Below are positions 45,348 through 53,391 of a stretch of 64,000 bases of DNA, piece by piece. A model generated the notes under the pieces. The model was not told the DNA's origin. It saw nothing but the letters and a program-made list of their open reading frames with translations, and searched no databases. Each line of letters opens with the position of its first letter. Within the stretch, counting starts at the first letter, position 1. The position numbers were made by a program, and so were the translations under genes. Origin of the DNA: Lysobacter changpingensis (GTDB taxonomy: Bacteria > Pseudomonadota > Gammaproteobacteria > Xanthomonadales > Xanthomonadaceae); contig NZ_JADWPE010000002.1 of the NCBI RefSeq assembly GCF_017308985.1, positions 620,001-684,000 of the forward strand. The letters run 5' to 3'.

Positions 45348-46083
45348 TGCGGTCGAATCCGGTGGGCGTTGGCAGTGCTTGTCCCACGGGAACGCGCGCA
45401 TTCCGTGGGACGAACGAGGGGGAAGTGCCGGTGCGTCCCGGCGGTCACAGGATATCGCCTTCGGTTGCGGTCCCGTCATGTCGGGCCACTTCGCTTGCGC
45501 GTGGCCGGCAGCCTCAGGCGTCGTCAGCGCCTGGCAGCGGCACCGCGATCTACCACCGCCAACAATCGCAGGAATCAATGCGGAATTTTCAGCCCGTTCC
45601 CTGCTGGCGGGGAGCCGACATGCTCAGGATCAACTGAGCGCATTGGACATGCCGCACGAACGATGTGCGGACCTTGTTATCTCCTAGTACGCGAGATGTC
45701 ATTGCAGGAATTTTCTGAGTGAGCGCATCGCGTCCGGTCGCCGTGGAAGGCATCCATTCCTCCCGCCAGATCACCGCCGCAAGGGCCTTTTTCCCGCCAC
45801 CGCGCGTACGAAACCGGGAGTTGCGGGCCGCTCCTCACGCGCAGCCCTGATGAGAAAACTTCGCGTTGCCGATCTTCACGATGGCGAAAAATGCTTAGAC
45901 CCGTCGCAACACACGGGAATCGAGATGGAAAGCCGCCTGGAACGGAATCGATCGGGAAGCTGCGCGCACGGAGAACGAGCGCTGCGCCGATGCTTCACGG
46001 TGTCACTGCCGCACGTATCGAATCGCGCGGGACCGAATGGCGTCCGGCGCGACATGCGCACCTTGCGGAAGGACGCCTGACCG
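45348..46083. other. Long gap without a supportable gene
   Basis: These 736 bases hold only short reading frames with arginine-rich, low-complexity translations and no recognisable protein. The composition is a little less GC-rich than the flanks around 45560-45720 and 45850-45910. A hairpin CCGCAC-GAACGAT-GTGCGG (45652-45670) followed by ACCTTGTTAT could be a weak terminator or regulatory element. The stretch must contain the promoters of the membrane-protein gene (minus) and of the 46084 gene (plus), but I could not define them. Confidence 0.5.
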
Positions 46084-46473
46084 ATGCCCACGCCCATCAA
46101 CCGTGGCGCAGGCTGGATCATCTACGAAGACGACGTTTCCTTCGGCGGACCGTGCCGGCTGATGTCGTTGTTGCCGGCGCATCGCAGCGTGGCGTCGGTG
46201 GCGCGGTACGCCGAGCAGGTCTACGTCGATCGCCATGCGACGCTGGAGGAGCGTTTCCAGTACCGGCGCAAGCCGCAGGATTCGCGCTATTCGGCCAAGA
46301 CCGATCCGCGCCACGGCGGCATCTACGTCGGGCACTCGCCGCGGTTCGTCGGCGTGTATGCGCAGAGGATCGTGTCGCATGCGAGCGTGCTCGAGTTCTG
46401 GTACCGCATCGCCACCGACCGCGGAACGCCCGGGCCGATCTTCGAGTGCCGGATGTTGCGGCTCCCCGTCTGA
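46084..46473 (+). CDS. Hypothetical protein, tandem paralogue A
   Basis: A 129-residue soluble protein of unknown function. Landmarks shared with the next gene are GWIIYED near the N-terminus, LLPAHRS, a basic middle, GGIYVGHSP, VGVYAQRI, SVLEFWYRIAT and PIFECR. Predicted strands alternate with short loops and there is no signal peptide or membrane helix. The second copy lies 178 bases downstream in the same orientation. I do not recognise the family. Confidence 0.75.
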   Translation: MPTPINRGAGWIIYEDDVSFGGPCRLMSLLPAHRSVASVARYAEQVYVDRHATLEERFQYRRKPQDSRYSAKTDPRHGGIYVGHSPRFVGVYAQRIVSHASVLEFWYRIATDRGTPGPIFECRMLRLPV

Positions 46474-46651
46474 ACGCACGACATGCGTGACACCGGGGGC
46501 AATGGCGCGGCGACTGCTCTTCGTCGGCGAACGCGTCGTCCGGTGCGCGCGCGGTGCGTGCGCGGATCAAGAATGCGTCTCGAAAGGTGGCGCCGCGCAC
46601 GTTCGTTGGACAGAACGTGCCAACGGCTTGATCGAACAGAGAGTCGACGCC

Positions 46652-47047
46652 ATGGACCAGAGCGCGGGCTGGGTGATCTACGAAGACTATGGTGGCCACG
46701 ATGCGCCGCGCCGGCTGCTGTCGGTGCTGCCGGCGCACAAGAGCTACGCCGCCGTCGCGCGCGTCATGGAGCAGATGTACGCCGAGCGGTTCGCGTTGAT
46801 GGACGAGCCCGTCCCGACCGGCCGGCGCCCTCGCCGCCCGCGTTTCATGGCGCAGAAGGACGCGCTATACGGGGCGATCTACGTCGGCCACCTGCCGGTG
46901 TACATCGGCACCTACGCGCACCGGATGCGGGTGAACGGGGCGACGCTGGAGTTCTGGTACCGCATTTCGACCCGCGGCGACCCGTGCCGGCCCGTCTTCG
47001 AGGACCGCCACCAGCTGCTCTCGATCGTCTGGAACACCACGCCCTGA
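46652..47047 (+). CDS. Hypothetical protein, tandem paralogue B
   Basis: A 131-residue protein clearly paralogous to its upstream neighbour: GWVIYEDYGG, RLLSVLPAHKSYAAVARVM, AIYVGHLPVYIGTYAHRM, TLEFWYRIST and PVFEDR. It lacks a signal peptide and has no catalytic motif that I know. GAGAG eight bases upstream is a possible ribosome site. The pair precedes the HU gene. The reading frame extends far upstream without a stop, but homology with paralogue A begins at this ATG. Confidence 0.75.
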   Translation: MDQSAGWVIYEDYGGHDAPRRLLSVLPAHKSYAAVARVMEQMYAERFALMDEPVPTGRRPRRPRFMAQKDALYGAIYVGHLPVYIGTYAHRMRVNGATLEFWYRISTRGDPCRPVFEDRHQLLSIVWNTTP

Positions 47048-47093
47048 TCCGGGGTCTGATCCGGTCCGGCGCCCCGGCCGACGGGCCGCGGAC

Positions 47094-47122
47094 ATGAGAC
47101 ATCCCCGGCTTGCCTGTATGCT
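47094..47122 (+). promoter_or_regulatory. Candidate sigma-70 promoter of the HU gene
   Basis: ATGAGA at 47094-47099 (four of six to TTGACA) and TATGCT at 47117-47122 (four of six to TATAAT) are separated by exactly 17 bases. The -10 ends 27 bases before the HU ATG, leaving room for a leader with AGCAGGAA as ribosome site. Confidence 0.35.
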
Positions 47123-47149
47123 ACGCGGCCCTTCCAAGCAGGAATCCGC

Positions 47150-47422
47150 ATGAACAAGGCACAGCTGGTCGAATCGATCGCCGAGCGCTCGCAGCTCACC
47201 AAGTCCCAGGCCGAGGCGGCGCTCAACGCGCTGGTCGAATCCGTGACCGAGACCCTGAAGAACGGCGAAGCGGTCACGCTGGTCGGCTTCGGCACCTTCG
47301 AGGCGCGCAACCGCGCCGGCCGCACCGGCCGCAATCCGAAGACGGGCGAGGACATCGTGATCCCGGCGACGATCGTGCCGGCCTTCAAGCCGGGCAAGGC
47401 CCTGAAGGACGCGCTGAAGTAA
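47150..47422 (+). CDS. HU-family nucleoid protein
   Basis: A 90-residue histone-like DNA-binding protein of the HU-beta type: [20 protein letters not shown], the conserved [20 protein letters not shown] with the DNA-contacting arm, and [20 protein letters not shown]. Length and sequence are standard. It bends and compacts DNA as a dimer. AGCAGGAA seven bases upstream is the ribosome site. It is monocistronic. Confidence 0.96.
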   Translation: MNKAQLVESIAERSQLTKSQAEAALNALVESVTETLKNGEAVTLVGFGTFEARNRAGRTGRNPKTGEDIVIPATIVPAFKPGKALKDALK

Positions 47423-47435
47423 GCGCTTCGACGGT

Positions 47436-47463
47436 GCGCGTGGCTGCCTGGGCGGTCACGCGC
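47436..47463. terminator. Hairpin downstream of HU
   Basis: GCGCGTG (47436-47442) pairs with CACGCGC (47457-47463), starting 14 bases after the HU stop. The T-rich tail of an intrinsic terminator is nearly missing (GGGTTTCACC follows), so terminator activity is uncertain. Confidence 0.3.
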
Positions 47464-47584
47464 GCCGGGTTTCACCCGACGCGCCGATGCGCGTCGATGC
47501 AGGCGGCCATACCGCCTTGAGGACGTCGGGGCGCGAACCGCGCCACGATGCCCTGAGCCCGCTCGTTGGCGGGCACGCTCGCAG

Positions 47585-48274
47585 TCATCCCTCGATGCCG
47601 ACGAGGCCTAGATCCTTCGCGACCTGACCCGCGCACTCCGCGCCGATGGCGGTCGCCGCTTCCACGACTTTCGCGTATTCGTCCGCCTGCCATTCGGGCA
47701 GCGGGCGCACCTGCTGAAACTGGCCCGTGCAGGTCGTCCTGCCGGCCTTCTTGCCTTCCGGCGTCTTCATCGACACGTCGATCGCGTACGCCAGGTGGTA
47801 GTCGTCCTTGAACATGCCCTCGTACTCCAGCGTCCACACCTTCTGCTGGACCTGCACGCGATAGCCCACCGCGGCGTCGGCGGCGTGCACGGGCACGCCG
47901 ATCTCGGCCAGGCGCTGCTGCAACGCGTCCTGCATGACCGGCGCCGGACCAAGCAGGCCGACGCGCTGGTGACCGTAGTCGTCGATGGCCTGCTGGGTCA
48001 GGTTTCCGGCCTGCTGCGCGATCTCCAGCGCATCCTGCGGATTGCTCGCGCCGCTGCCCATGGCATTGCCTACCAGCATGCCGATGCCGAAGGCCGCCAT
48101 GCGCTGGCCCTTGGTCTTCACGGCCACGTTCTTGGCGCCCTTGACGGGCTCGAACGTGATGCCGCCGGCGCGCAGCGCATCGATGGATACCGCCTCGGCA
48201 GCCGCGGCCTGCGTGCTGCAGACGGCGAGTGCGAGCGAGAGGAGGCAGGCGGTGGTTTTCTTGTTCATTTGCAT
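47585..48274 (-). CDS. Secreted protein of unknown function
   Basis: A 229-residue exported protein with a signal peptide to about 26 (KKTTACLLSLALAVCSTQAAAA). A small Gly-rich hydrophobic stretch at about 58-75 (MAAFGIGMLVGNAMGSG) resembles a glycine zipper. The remainder is a mixed domain with YRVQVQQKVWTLEYEGMF and VSMKTPEGKKAGRTTCTGQF, with two cysteines that may pair. No family recognised. Start at 48274 or two codons later. It faces HU in convergent orientation. Confidence 0.75.
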   Translation of the reverse strand: MQMNKKTTACLLSLALAVCSTQAAAAEAVSIDALRAGGITFEPVKGAKNVAVKTKGQRMAAFGIGMLVGNAMGSGASNPQDALEIAQQAGNLTQQAIDDYGHQRVGLLGPAPVMQDALQQRLAEIGVPVHAADAAVGYRVQVQQKVWTLEYEGMFKDDYHLAYAIDVSMKTPEGKKAGRTTCTGQFQQVRPLPEWQADEYAKVVEAATAIGAECAGQVAKDLGLVGIEG

Positions 48275-48890
48275 GGGTCGATCAGGTTGGTTGGAAAGGA
48301 CACAGCGTTCGGCTGTCGGGATGGATGGATATGTTTGAGGGGCATCAGCGCAGACGCGCCCGCAATCCGCGTCGGGCGATGCAGCACGGGTGGCGGGTTC
48401 GTGGGTACGTCGCGGTCGCGCGCTTCGGTTCGCATGCGTCGCTCTTGCGCTGACGTCAGCGTTCGCATCAGTGTCGGGGGCGCGGGCAATCCACACGCCA
48501 TTGGGACCCAGCTGTGCAAACCACATCCCTGTCGATCGAGCCACGTAGATCCTTCTCCTGCATCGGACGCGCAGGGTATTCCTGGCGCCACACAGCACGA
48601 GTGATCGGGTCACCGGCTGTCGGATACTCCTGAGATCGGCCGCAGATCGGGATACTTGAGGTCTTCAAGTGCGGGCGCGCTCTGAGGCCGCTGCGTCGCG
48701 TGCGAGCAAGCGATCACATGCAAGCGCATGTCGCCATGAGCAACGCTGCTTGAAACCAACTGAAGAAAGATGCGGCGCGCCGAAGCTTCATCTGATCGCC
48801 TCATTATGTGACGCGACGCGCAATTTGTTGACAGCTGTTCGCTCCGGCACTGATGATCAGCGCAGGGAGTCAGGACGCGACGGGGGCTGC
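48275..48890. other. Gap without a supportable gene
   Basis: These 616 bases separate the divergent secreted-protein gene and the YHYH/Excalibur gene. Reading frames here translate into Arg/Ser/Cys-rich sequence without family features. A frame continuous with the next gene extends upstream to 48669, but a signal peptide starts only at 48891. The only regulatory candidate is the promoter at 48828-48857. Confidence 0.5.
48828..48857 (+). promoter_or_regulatory. Candidate sigma-70 promoter
   Basis: TTGACA at 48828-48833 is a perfect -35 hexamer in an AT-rich context. GATGAT at 48852-48857, 18 bases further, matches TATAAT at four of six positions. The pair lies 33 bases before the ATG of the YHYH/Excalibur gene. 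Confidence 0.4.
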
Positions 48891-49235
48891 ATGCGCGCGA
48901 CTTGTCGTTTTGCCGTGATCGTCTATTTGATCGCATCCAGCAGCGCGTTCGCGCACGGAGGCGGCCTTGATAAGGACGGTTGCCACACCAATCGCAAGAC
49001 CGGCGACTATCACTGTCATCGCGGTGGCGGTAGTTCATCAAACCATTCGCCCAACATTCCGACGAACAACCTGCAGCCAACTCGCAGGGCGCCGGCGCGA
49101 ACAAACGCATTTGCCAACTGCCCGGAAGCGCGAGCAGCTGGAGCAGCGCCTGTATACCGGGGCGAGCCTGGCTATGGGCCACATCTGGACCGCGACGGCG
49201 ACGGCGTTGGCTGCGAACCCTATCGCGGCCGATAG
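48891..49235 (+). CDS. Secreted YHYH / Excalibur calcium-binding mini-protein
   Basis: A 114-residue exported protein. The signal peptide (CRFAVIVYLIASSSAFA) ends near residue 20. The mature N-terminus is a His/Cys-rich motif, HGGGLDKDGCHTNRKTGDYH followed by CHRGG, of the YHYH type. A Ser/Asn/Pro linker then leads to an Excalibur motif at the C-terminus, NCPEARAAGAAPVYRG...DRDGDGVGCE, with the Asp-x-Asp-x-Asp-Gly calcium loop and two paired cysteines. Usually linked to extracellular nucleases or cell-surface proteins; here both motifs stand without an enzyme domain. Confidence 0.82.
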   Translation: MRATCRFAVIVYLIASSSAFAHGGGLDKDGCHTNRKTGDYHCHRGGGSSSNHSPNIPTNNLQPTRRAPARTNAFANCPEARAAGAAPVYRGEPGYGPHLDRDGDGVGCEPYRGR

Positions 49236-49488
49236 GGCACGAGAAAGTAGTCCAACTGCACTACGACCCTTAGGGGCAAGGGAAGTGCGAAGGTTCATCC
49301 TTGACCAGAACGCCCAGAACAACGTCGTCCACGACACCGGCACTGGCTGCGCGTATATGCCAGCGCCCGCAAATCAAATCGATCGCATGGCGTCGCACGC
49401 GTGAATGTCTCGCTTGAACCGTTTGACGCTCGACGCACCGGCCTGGGCCGGCTCAAAATTGGACCTCTATAGCGTCTGAGATTCGTCC

Positions 49489-50235
49489 ATGGCCCGATTC
49501 CCGGCTGCATGCGCCCTTCTGGTTTTCATGCCGATGGCCGGGCTCGCGGCGGCCAAAGCCGGTACTGCCACGGCTGTCAGTATCGAGATTTCCCAGGGCA
49601 CATTCGACGGCACCGGATTCGACGCTACGACTCGGAATCCTGACCTTGGCAAGCGCTATCACGCGGCTCTCGCCGAAGCGGTTCGTCGGATATGGCCCGA
49701 CATGGGGCAAGAAGAATCCACTTCATGTGAGATGCATTTGCGGCAGCTCCCAGGTGGCACAGTGCTAGGTGTCGACTTTGGCCCTGCTTGCGGTTTCAGC
49801 AGTCAGCTCAAGGCGGAGATCTACAAGGCCATTCAACGGACCTCGCCGCTGCCCTACCCGGGTTACGAGGCCGTGTTCAATCGTCTATTGACCGTGCGCA
49901 TCACGGTTGGCAGGGATGCACATTCGACGGAGAGCCACACGTCTCCTGGGCAGAATGGCTATTTCGATCCTGTCATTGTCTATCGGGTTACGCCGGTGTA
50001 TCCGGACCGCGCCGCAGCCCAAGGCATCGGCGGAACCGTCAGGGTTGAACTGACGGTGGGCGAAGATGGCAAGGTAAAGGCGGTGCAGATCCTGAAATCG
50101 TCTCGCCAGGAATCCCTGGACGCCGCGGCGCGCGAAGCCTGTCTGCAGTGGATGTTCCAGCCGGCGATGCTGGACGGAAAGGCCGTTGAGTCGCGCTGGA
50201 CTGACGAACTCGTGTTCGCACCTTCGTCCTTGTGA
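49489..50235 (+). CDS. Exported protein joining a TolA C-terminal-like domain to a TonB C-terminal domain
   Basis: A 248-residue protein with one N-terminal hydrophobic segment (about 5-22, ACALLVFMPMAGLAAAKA). Residues about 53-140 match the C-terminal domain of the TolA encoded at 54875-55846: RYHAALAEAVRRIW against RYAAALQEAILAKW, LRQLPGGTVLGVDFGPACGF against IRQLPGGQVMSAEVSSPCAY, and PLPYPGYEAVFNRLLTV against PLPYAGFESVFARNLTL. Residues about 165-245 are a TonB_C domain (VTPVYPDRAAAQGIGGTVRV, AREACLQWMFQPAMLDG). There is no long spacer. Function unknown; it could bind Tol and TonB partners. Confidence 0.8.
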   Translation: MARFPAACALLVFMPMAGLAAAKAGTATAVSIEISQGTFDGTGFDATTRNPDLGKRYHAALAEAVRRIWPDMGQEESTSCEMHLRQLPGGTVLGVDFGPACGFSSQLKAEIYKAIQRTSPLPYPGYEAVFNRLLTVRITVGRDAHSTESHTSPGQNGYFDPVIVYRVTPVYPDRAAAQGIGGTVRVELTVGEDGKVKAVQILKSSRQESLDAAAREACLQWMFQPAMLDGKAVESRWTDELVFAPSSL

Positions 50236-50376
50236 TCAGTGGCTGATGGTGTCGACGCCGGAGCGCCGACTGGCGGCCCCCGATGACGAATTACGGAGTC
50301 AATTACGGACGTGACGGAGTTAACTACGGCCGTGGCAGTTTCTCGCCAGATGAGCTGCTTAACTGCCTGATCGATA

Positions 50377-50452
50377 TGGTGGGCCGTGATGGATTCGAAC
50401 CATCGACCAGCGGATTAAAAGTCCGATGCTCTACCGACTGAGCTAACGGCCC
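50377..50452 (-). tRNA. tRNA-Lys (anticodon TTT)
   Basis: A 76-nt tRNA on the minus strand. Read 5' to 3' it starts GGGCCGTTAGCTCAG at 50452, has the D arm, an anticodon stem GGACT-TTTAATCC with anticodon TTT, the T arm GGTTCGAATCC, and a matching acceptor strand ACGGCCC with encoded A-CCA at 50377-50380. It lies downstream of the queC-queE genes, whose product queuosine modifies other tRNAs (GUN anticodons), not this one. Confidence 0.97.
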
Positions 50453-50574
50453 ACTTTGACGTTCGGCGCGGGCGATGCCCGGGCGCGAACCCGGCGTCGC
50501 GCCGGGGCGTGCATTCTAACGCAGGGCGCCGTGACGGTGCAGGCGGCGTGCGTCGCACGCGGGGCGAATGCGGT

Positions 50575-51273
50575 TCAGACGTAGCGCGTGGGATCGGCGA
50601 CGCCCGCGGCGGCGAAACCCTCGGCGCGCAGGCGGCACGCGTCGCAGTGGCCGCAGGCGCGGCCATCGTCGTCGGCCTGGTAGCACGAGACGGTCTGCGC
50701 GAAATCCACGCCCAGGCGCACGCCTTCGCGCACGATGTCGGCCTTGCTCATGAACTGCAGCGGCGCGTGCACGCGGATGCCCGCGCCTTCCACGCCGGCT
50801 TTCGTGGCGAGATTGGCGAGTTTCTCGAAGGCTTCGACGAACTCGGGCCGGCAATCGGGATATCCCGAATAGTCCACCGCGTTGACGCCACAGAAGAGGT
50901 CGTTCGCGCCCAGCACTTCGGCCCAGCCCAGCGCGACCGACAACATGATCGTGTTCCGAGCGGGCACGTAGGTGACGGGAATCGCATCTTTCGGCGCGTC
51001 CTGCCCGACGGCGTGGCCGTCGGCGTCGGTCGGCACGGTGATCGCCTCGTCCGTCAGCGCCGAGCCGCCGATGCTGCGCAGGTCGACATTGACGGTCTTG
51101 TGCGCGACGGCACCGAGTGAGTCGGCGACGCGCTGCGCGGCATCGAGTTCGGACGTATGGCGCTGGCCGTAGCGCACGCTCAGCGCATGCACGGCGAAGC
51201 CCTGCGCGCGGGCGATGGCGACGACGACGGCGGAATCCATCCCGCCCGAAACCAGGACGACGGCTTTCTTCAT
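50575..51273 (-). CDS. queC: 7-cyano-7-deazaguanine synthase QueC
   Basis: A 232-residue enzyme converting 7-carboxy-7-deazaguanine to preQ0 with ATP and ammonia in queuosine synthesis. The PP-loop SGGMDS is at residues 9-14, family motifs YGQRHTSEL and [12 protein letters not shown] follow, and the C-terminal zinc site is [20 protein letters not shown]. Normal length. It follows queE by 25 bases, so the two form the end of the Tol-Pal transcript or a short unit of their own. Confidence 0.95.
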   Translation of the reverse strand: MKKAVVLVSGGMDSAVVVAIARAQGFAVHALSVRYGQRHTSELDAAQRVADSLGAVAHKTVNVDLRSIGGSALTDEAITVPTDADGHAVGQDAPKDAIPVTYVPARNTIMLSVALGWAEVLGANDLFCGVNAVDYSGYPDCRPEFVEAFEKLANLATKAGVEGAGIRVHAPLQFMSKADIVREGVRLGVDFAQTVSCYQADDDGRACGHCDACRLRAEGFAAAGVADPTRYV

Positions 51274-51298
51274 GGCGTTTCCTCAAGGACGAGCGGGC

Positions 51299-51976
51299 TC
51301 AGCGGCCGGGCTCGTCGTTCCACAGGATCTTGTGCAGTTGCAGCTGGAAGCGGACCGGCAGGCGATCGGCGACGATCCAGTCGGCCAGGTCGCTCGGCTT
51401 GATCTGCGCGAAGCTCGGCGAGAACAGCACGTCGCAGACCTCGGTCAGGCGGTGCTGCGCGACGATGTCCTTCGCCCAGTCGTAATCCTCGCGCGAGCAG
51501 ACGACGAACTTCACCTGGTCGTGCGGCGTCAGCAGCGGCAGGTTCGACCACAGGTTGCGATGCACCTCCATCGAACCCGGCGTCTTGATGTCGAGCACGC
51601 GCGAGACGCGCGGATCGACCTCGGCGATGTCGATCGCGCCGGAGGTTTCCAGCGACACCTCCAGGCCTGCGTCGCACAGCCGTTTCAGCAGACCGATGCA
51701 GCGCTTCTGCGACAGCGGCTCGCCGCCGGTCACGCAGACGTGGCGCGCGCCGAGGCGAGCGACCTCGGCCAGGATGTCGTCGATCTGCCACCACTCCCCG
51801 CCGTGGAAGGCGTAGGCGGTGTCGCAGTATTGGCAGCGCAGCGGACAGCCAGTCAGGCGGACGAATACGGTGGGCCAGCCGATCGAGCGGGCCTCGCCCT
51901 GCAGGGACAGGAAGATTTCGGTGATGCGCAGCCGGTCGGGCGATGCGACGGCCGCATCGAGGGGGACGGCGTTCAT
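51299..51976 (-). CDS. queE: 7-carboxy-7-deazaguanine synthase QueE
   Basis: A 225-residue radical SAM enzyme making CDG from carboxytetrahydropterin. The N-terminal IFLSLQGEARSIGWPTVFVR leads to the cluster motif GCPLRCQYCDTAY, then VCVTGGEPLSQK and LETSGAIDI. The start at 51976 is only 17 bases after the cpoB stop, and a TAAAAT box six bases before the ATG suggests its own leaderless start. Confidence 0.94.
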   Translation of the reverse strand: MNAVPLDAAVASPDRLRITEIFLSLQGEARSIGWPTVFVRLTGCPLRCQYCDTAYAFHGGEWWQIDDILAEVARLGARHVCVTGGEPLSQKRCIGLLKRLCDAGLEVSLETSGAIDIAEVDPRVSRVLDIKTPGSMEVHRNLWSNLPLLTPHDQVKFVVCSREDYDWAKDIVAQHRLTEVCDVLFSPSFAQIKPSDLADWIVADRLPVRFQLQLHKILWNDEPGR

Positions 51977-51988
51977 CCCGCTATTTTA
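51977..51988 (-). promoter_or_regulatory. Putative -10 element giving a leaderless queE mRNA
   Basis: Read on the minus strand, TAAAAT (51988-51983) matches TATAAT at five of six and is followed by AGCGGG and then the queE ATG, the same six-base spacing as at bioA and recQ. The -35 region would lie inside the end of cpoB and is poor. There is no ribosome-binding site between. Confidence 0.42.
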
Positions 51989-51993
51989 GCGGA

Positions 51994-52800
51994 TCAGCGC
52001 AGGCGTCCGAGCTGGATCGCGTTGAGGCGGTCGCTCGCGGTTCGGGCGGCGTCGGTGCCGGGGTACTTGTTCGACACGTCGGCCAGGGTGCGCTCGGCGG
52101 CCTCGACCTGCTTCTGGTTGAACTGCGACAGGCCGATCTTGAGCATCGCGCCCGGGGCCTTGTCGTGGGTCGGGTAGCGGTCCAGCAGCGACTGGAACTG
52201 CACCTGGGCCATCTGGTAGTTCTGGGTGACGTAGTAGCTCTCGCCCAGCCAGTACAGCGCGTTGGGCGTGTAGGCGCCTTCGGGGTGGGTCTCGATGAAG
52301 CTCTGGAACAGGCGGGCGGACTCGACGTAATCGCCGGTCTTCAGGGCGTTGAAGGCGGCGTCGTAAGCGACGCGCTCGTCGGCGCTCTTCGCCAGGGCGC
52401 CCTTGTCGCCGTAGACCGCCGGTGGGCGGTCCTTGGCCGAAGCCGACGGCGCGGCGGGCTTGGTGCCCGCCGGCGCCGGCGTACCTTCGGGAGCGGGCGG
52501 AAGGACCGCGCCGCTCTCGAGCCGGTTGATGCGACCGTCCAGGTCCAGGTACTGGGCCTTGGAACTCTGCAGCAGCTGCTGGTTCTGCTGCTGCAGTTCC
52601 TCGACCTGCGAACGCAGGGACTGGATCTCGTTGCGCAGCTGGGTGACCTGGTTGAGCAGGTCGACGTTGCCCTGGTTGTTGGCCGCCTGCTGTTCGAGAA
52701 CAGTCACGCGGTCGGCCAGGCTGGCGCGCTGTGCGGCGGCAGGCGCGGCGACCCCGAGGGCCGCCGCGAATGCCATGGCGAGTACGGTCGTGCGGATCAT
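51994..52800 (-). CDS. cpoB: Cell division coordinator CpoB (YbgF)
   Basis: A 268-residue periplasmic protein of the Tol-Pal system. Signal peptide to about 23 (LAMAFAAALGVAAPAAAQ). A trimerising coiled coil spans about 28-85 (LLNQVTQLRNEIQSLRSQVE). A Pro/Ala linker follows, then the C-terminal TPR domain at about 145-265 (AYDAAFNALKTGDYVESARL, YWLGESYYVTQNY). CpoB links PBP1B activity to outer-membrane constriction; mrcB is also in this window. It lies six bases after pal. Confidence 0.94.
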   Translation of the reverse strand: MIRTTVLAMAFAAALGVAAPAAAQRASLADRVTVLEQQAANNQGNVDLLNQVTQLRNEIQSLRSQVEELQQQNQQLLQSSKAQYLDLDGRINRLESGAVLPPAPEGTPAPAGTKPAAPSASAKDRPPAVYGDKGALAKSADERVAYDAAFNALKTGDYVESARLFQSFIETHPEGAYTPNALYWLGESYYVTQNYQMAQVQFQSLLDRYPTHDKAPGAMLKIGLSQFNQKQVEAAERTLADVSNKYPGTDAARTASDRLNAIQLGRLR

Positions 52801-52806
52801 CGACGC

Positions 52807-53316
52807 TTACTTCGCGGTGTAGACGATCTCGACGCGGCGGTTCTTGGCCCAGCAGTCCTCGTTCGAGTCCGTGCAGACCGGGCGCTCTTCGCCGTAGGAG
52901 GTCACGGTGATCTGGCTGGCCGAACCGCCATTGGCCTGGATGGCCGACGACACGGCGTTGCCGCGGCGCTCGCCGAGGCCCAGGTTGTACTCGCGGCTGC
53001 CGCGCTCGTCGGCATGGCCTTCCAGCGTCATGCGCGAGGACGGACGGTCGCGCAGGTACTTGGCGTGGCAGCCGACGATGGCCTGGAACTCCGGACGCAG
53101 GGTGTCCTGGTCGAAGTCGAAGTAGACCACGCGCTGACGCAGGCAGGCGTCGGTGTCGAGGTCTTCGGGGCCGTAGACGCCCGAAGTGGCCGGCTGTTCG
53201 GTCTGGGCCGGCGGCGGGGTGGTTTCGGCCGGCGGGGTTTCCTTGACCTTCTTGGAGCAGGCCACGGCCGCGGTGCAGAGCACGGCAGCCAGCAGGATAC
53301 GAGTGGTGTTATTCAT
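52807..53316 (-). CDS. pal: Peptidoglycan-associated lipoprotein Pal
   Basis: A 169-residue outer-membrane lipoprotein. The lipobox VACSKK places the acylated Cys at residue 20. The OmpA-like domain (about 62-169) has VVYFDFDQDTLRPEF and the peptidoglycan-binding LEGHADERGSREYNLGLGER plus NRRVEIVY. Cysteines in the domain (ACLRQ, VGCHA, CTDSNEDCW) may form disulfides, a common xanthomonad trait. GAGGAAC before the ATG at 53316 is a good ribosome site. Confidence 0.96.
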   Translation of the reverse strand: MNNTTRILLAAVLCTAAVACSKKVKETPPAETTPPPAQTEQPATSGVYGPEDLDTDACLRQRVVYFDFDQDTLRPEFQAIVGCHAKYLRDRPSSRMTLEGHADERGSREYNLGLGERRGNAVSSAIQANGGSASQITVTSYGEERPVCTDSNEDCWAKNRRVEIVYTAK

Positions 53317-53391
53317 GGTTGTTCCTCGTCGAAATCGGGCGTGTGACAGATCGGGGCAAACAGCTCTCAGCAATACACCGCTTTGTTTGTA

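Noticed and set aside
45850-46080. Small plus-strand frame of 76 codons in the long gap
   Set aside because: No ribosome site, no hydrophobic core pattern, overlapped by equally long frames in other phases; nothing supports coding.
46235-46651. Long upstream extension of paralogue B that runs through paralogue A in another frame
   Set aside because: Similarity with paralogue A begins at the ATG at 46652, and the region before it is already coded in a different frame by paralogue A.
48669-48890. Upstream extension of the YHYH/Excalibur gene
   Set aside because: The extension is open but Arg/Ser/Cys-rich, and a clear signal peptide begins at 48891, which would be internal in the longer form.
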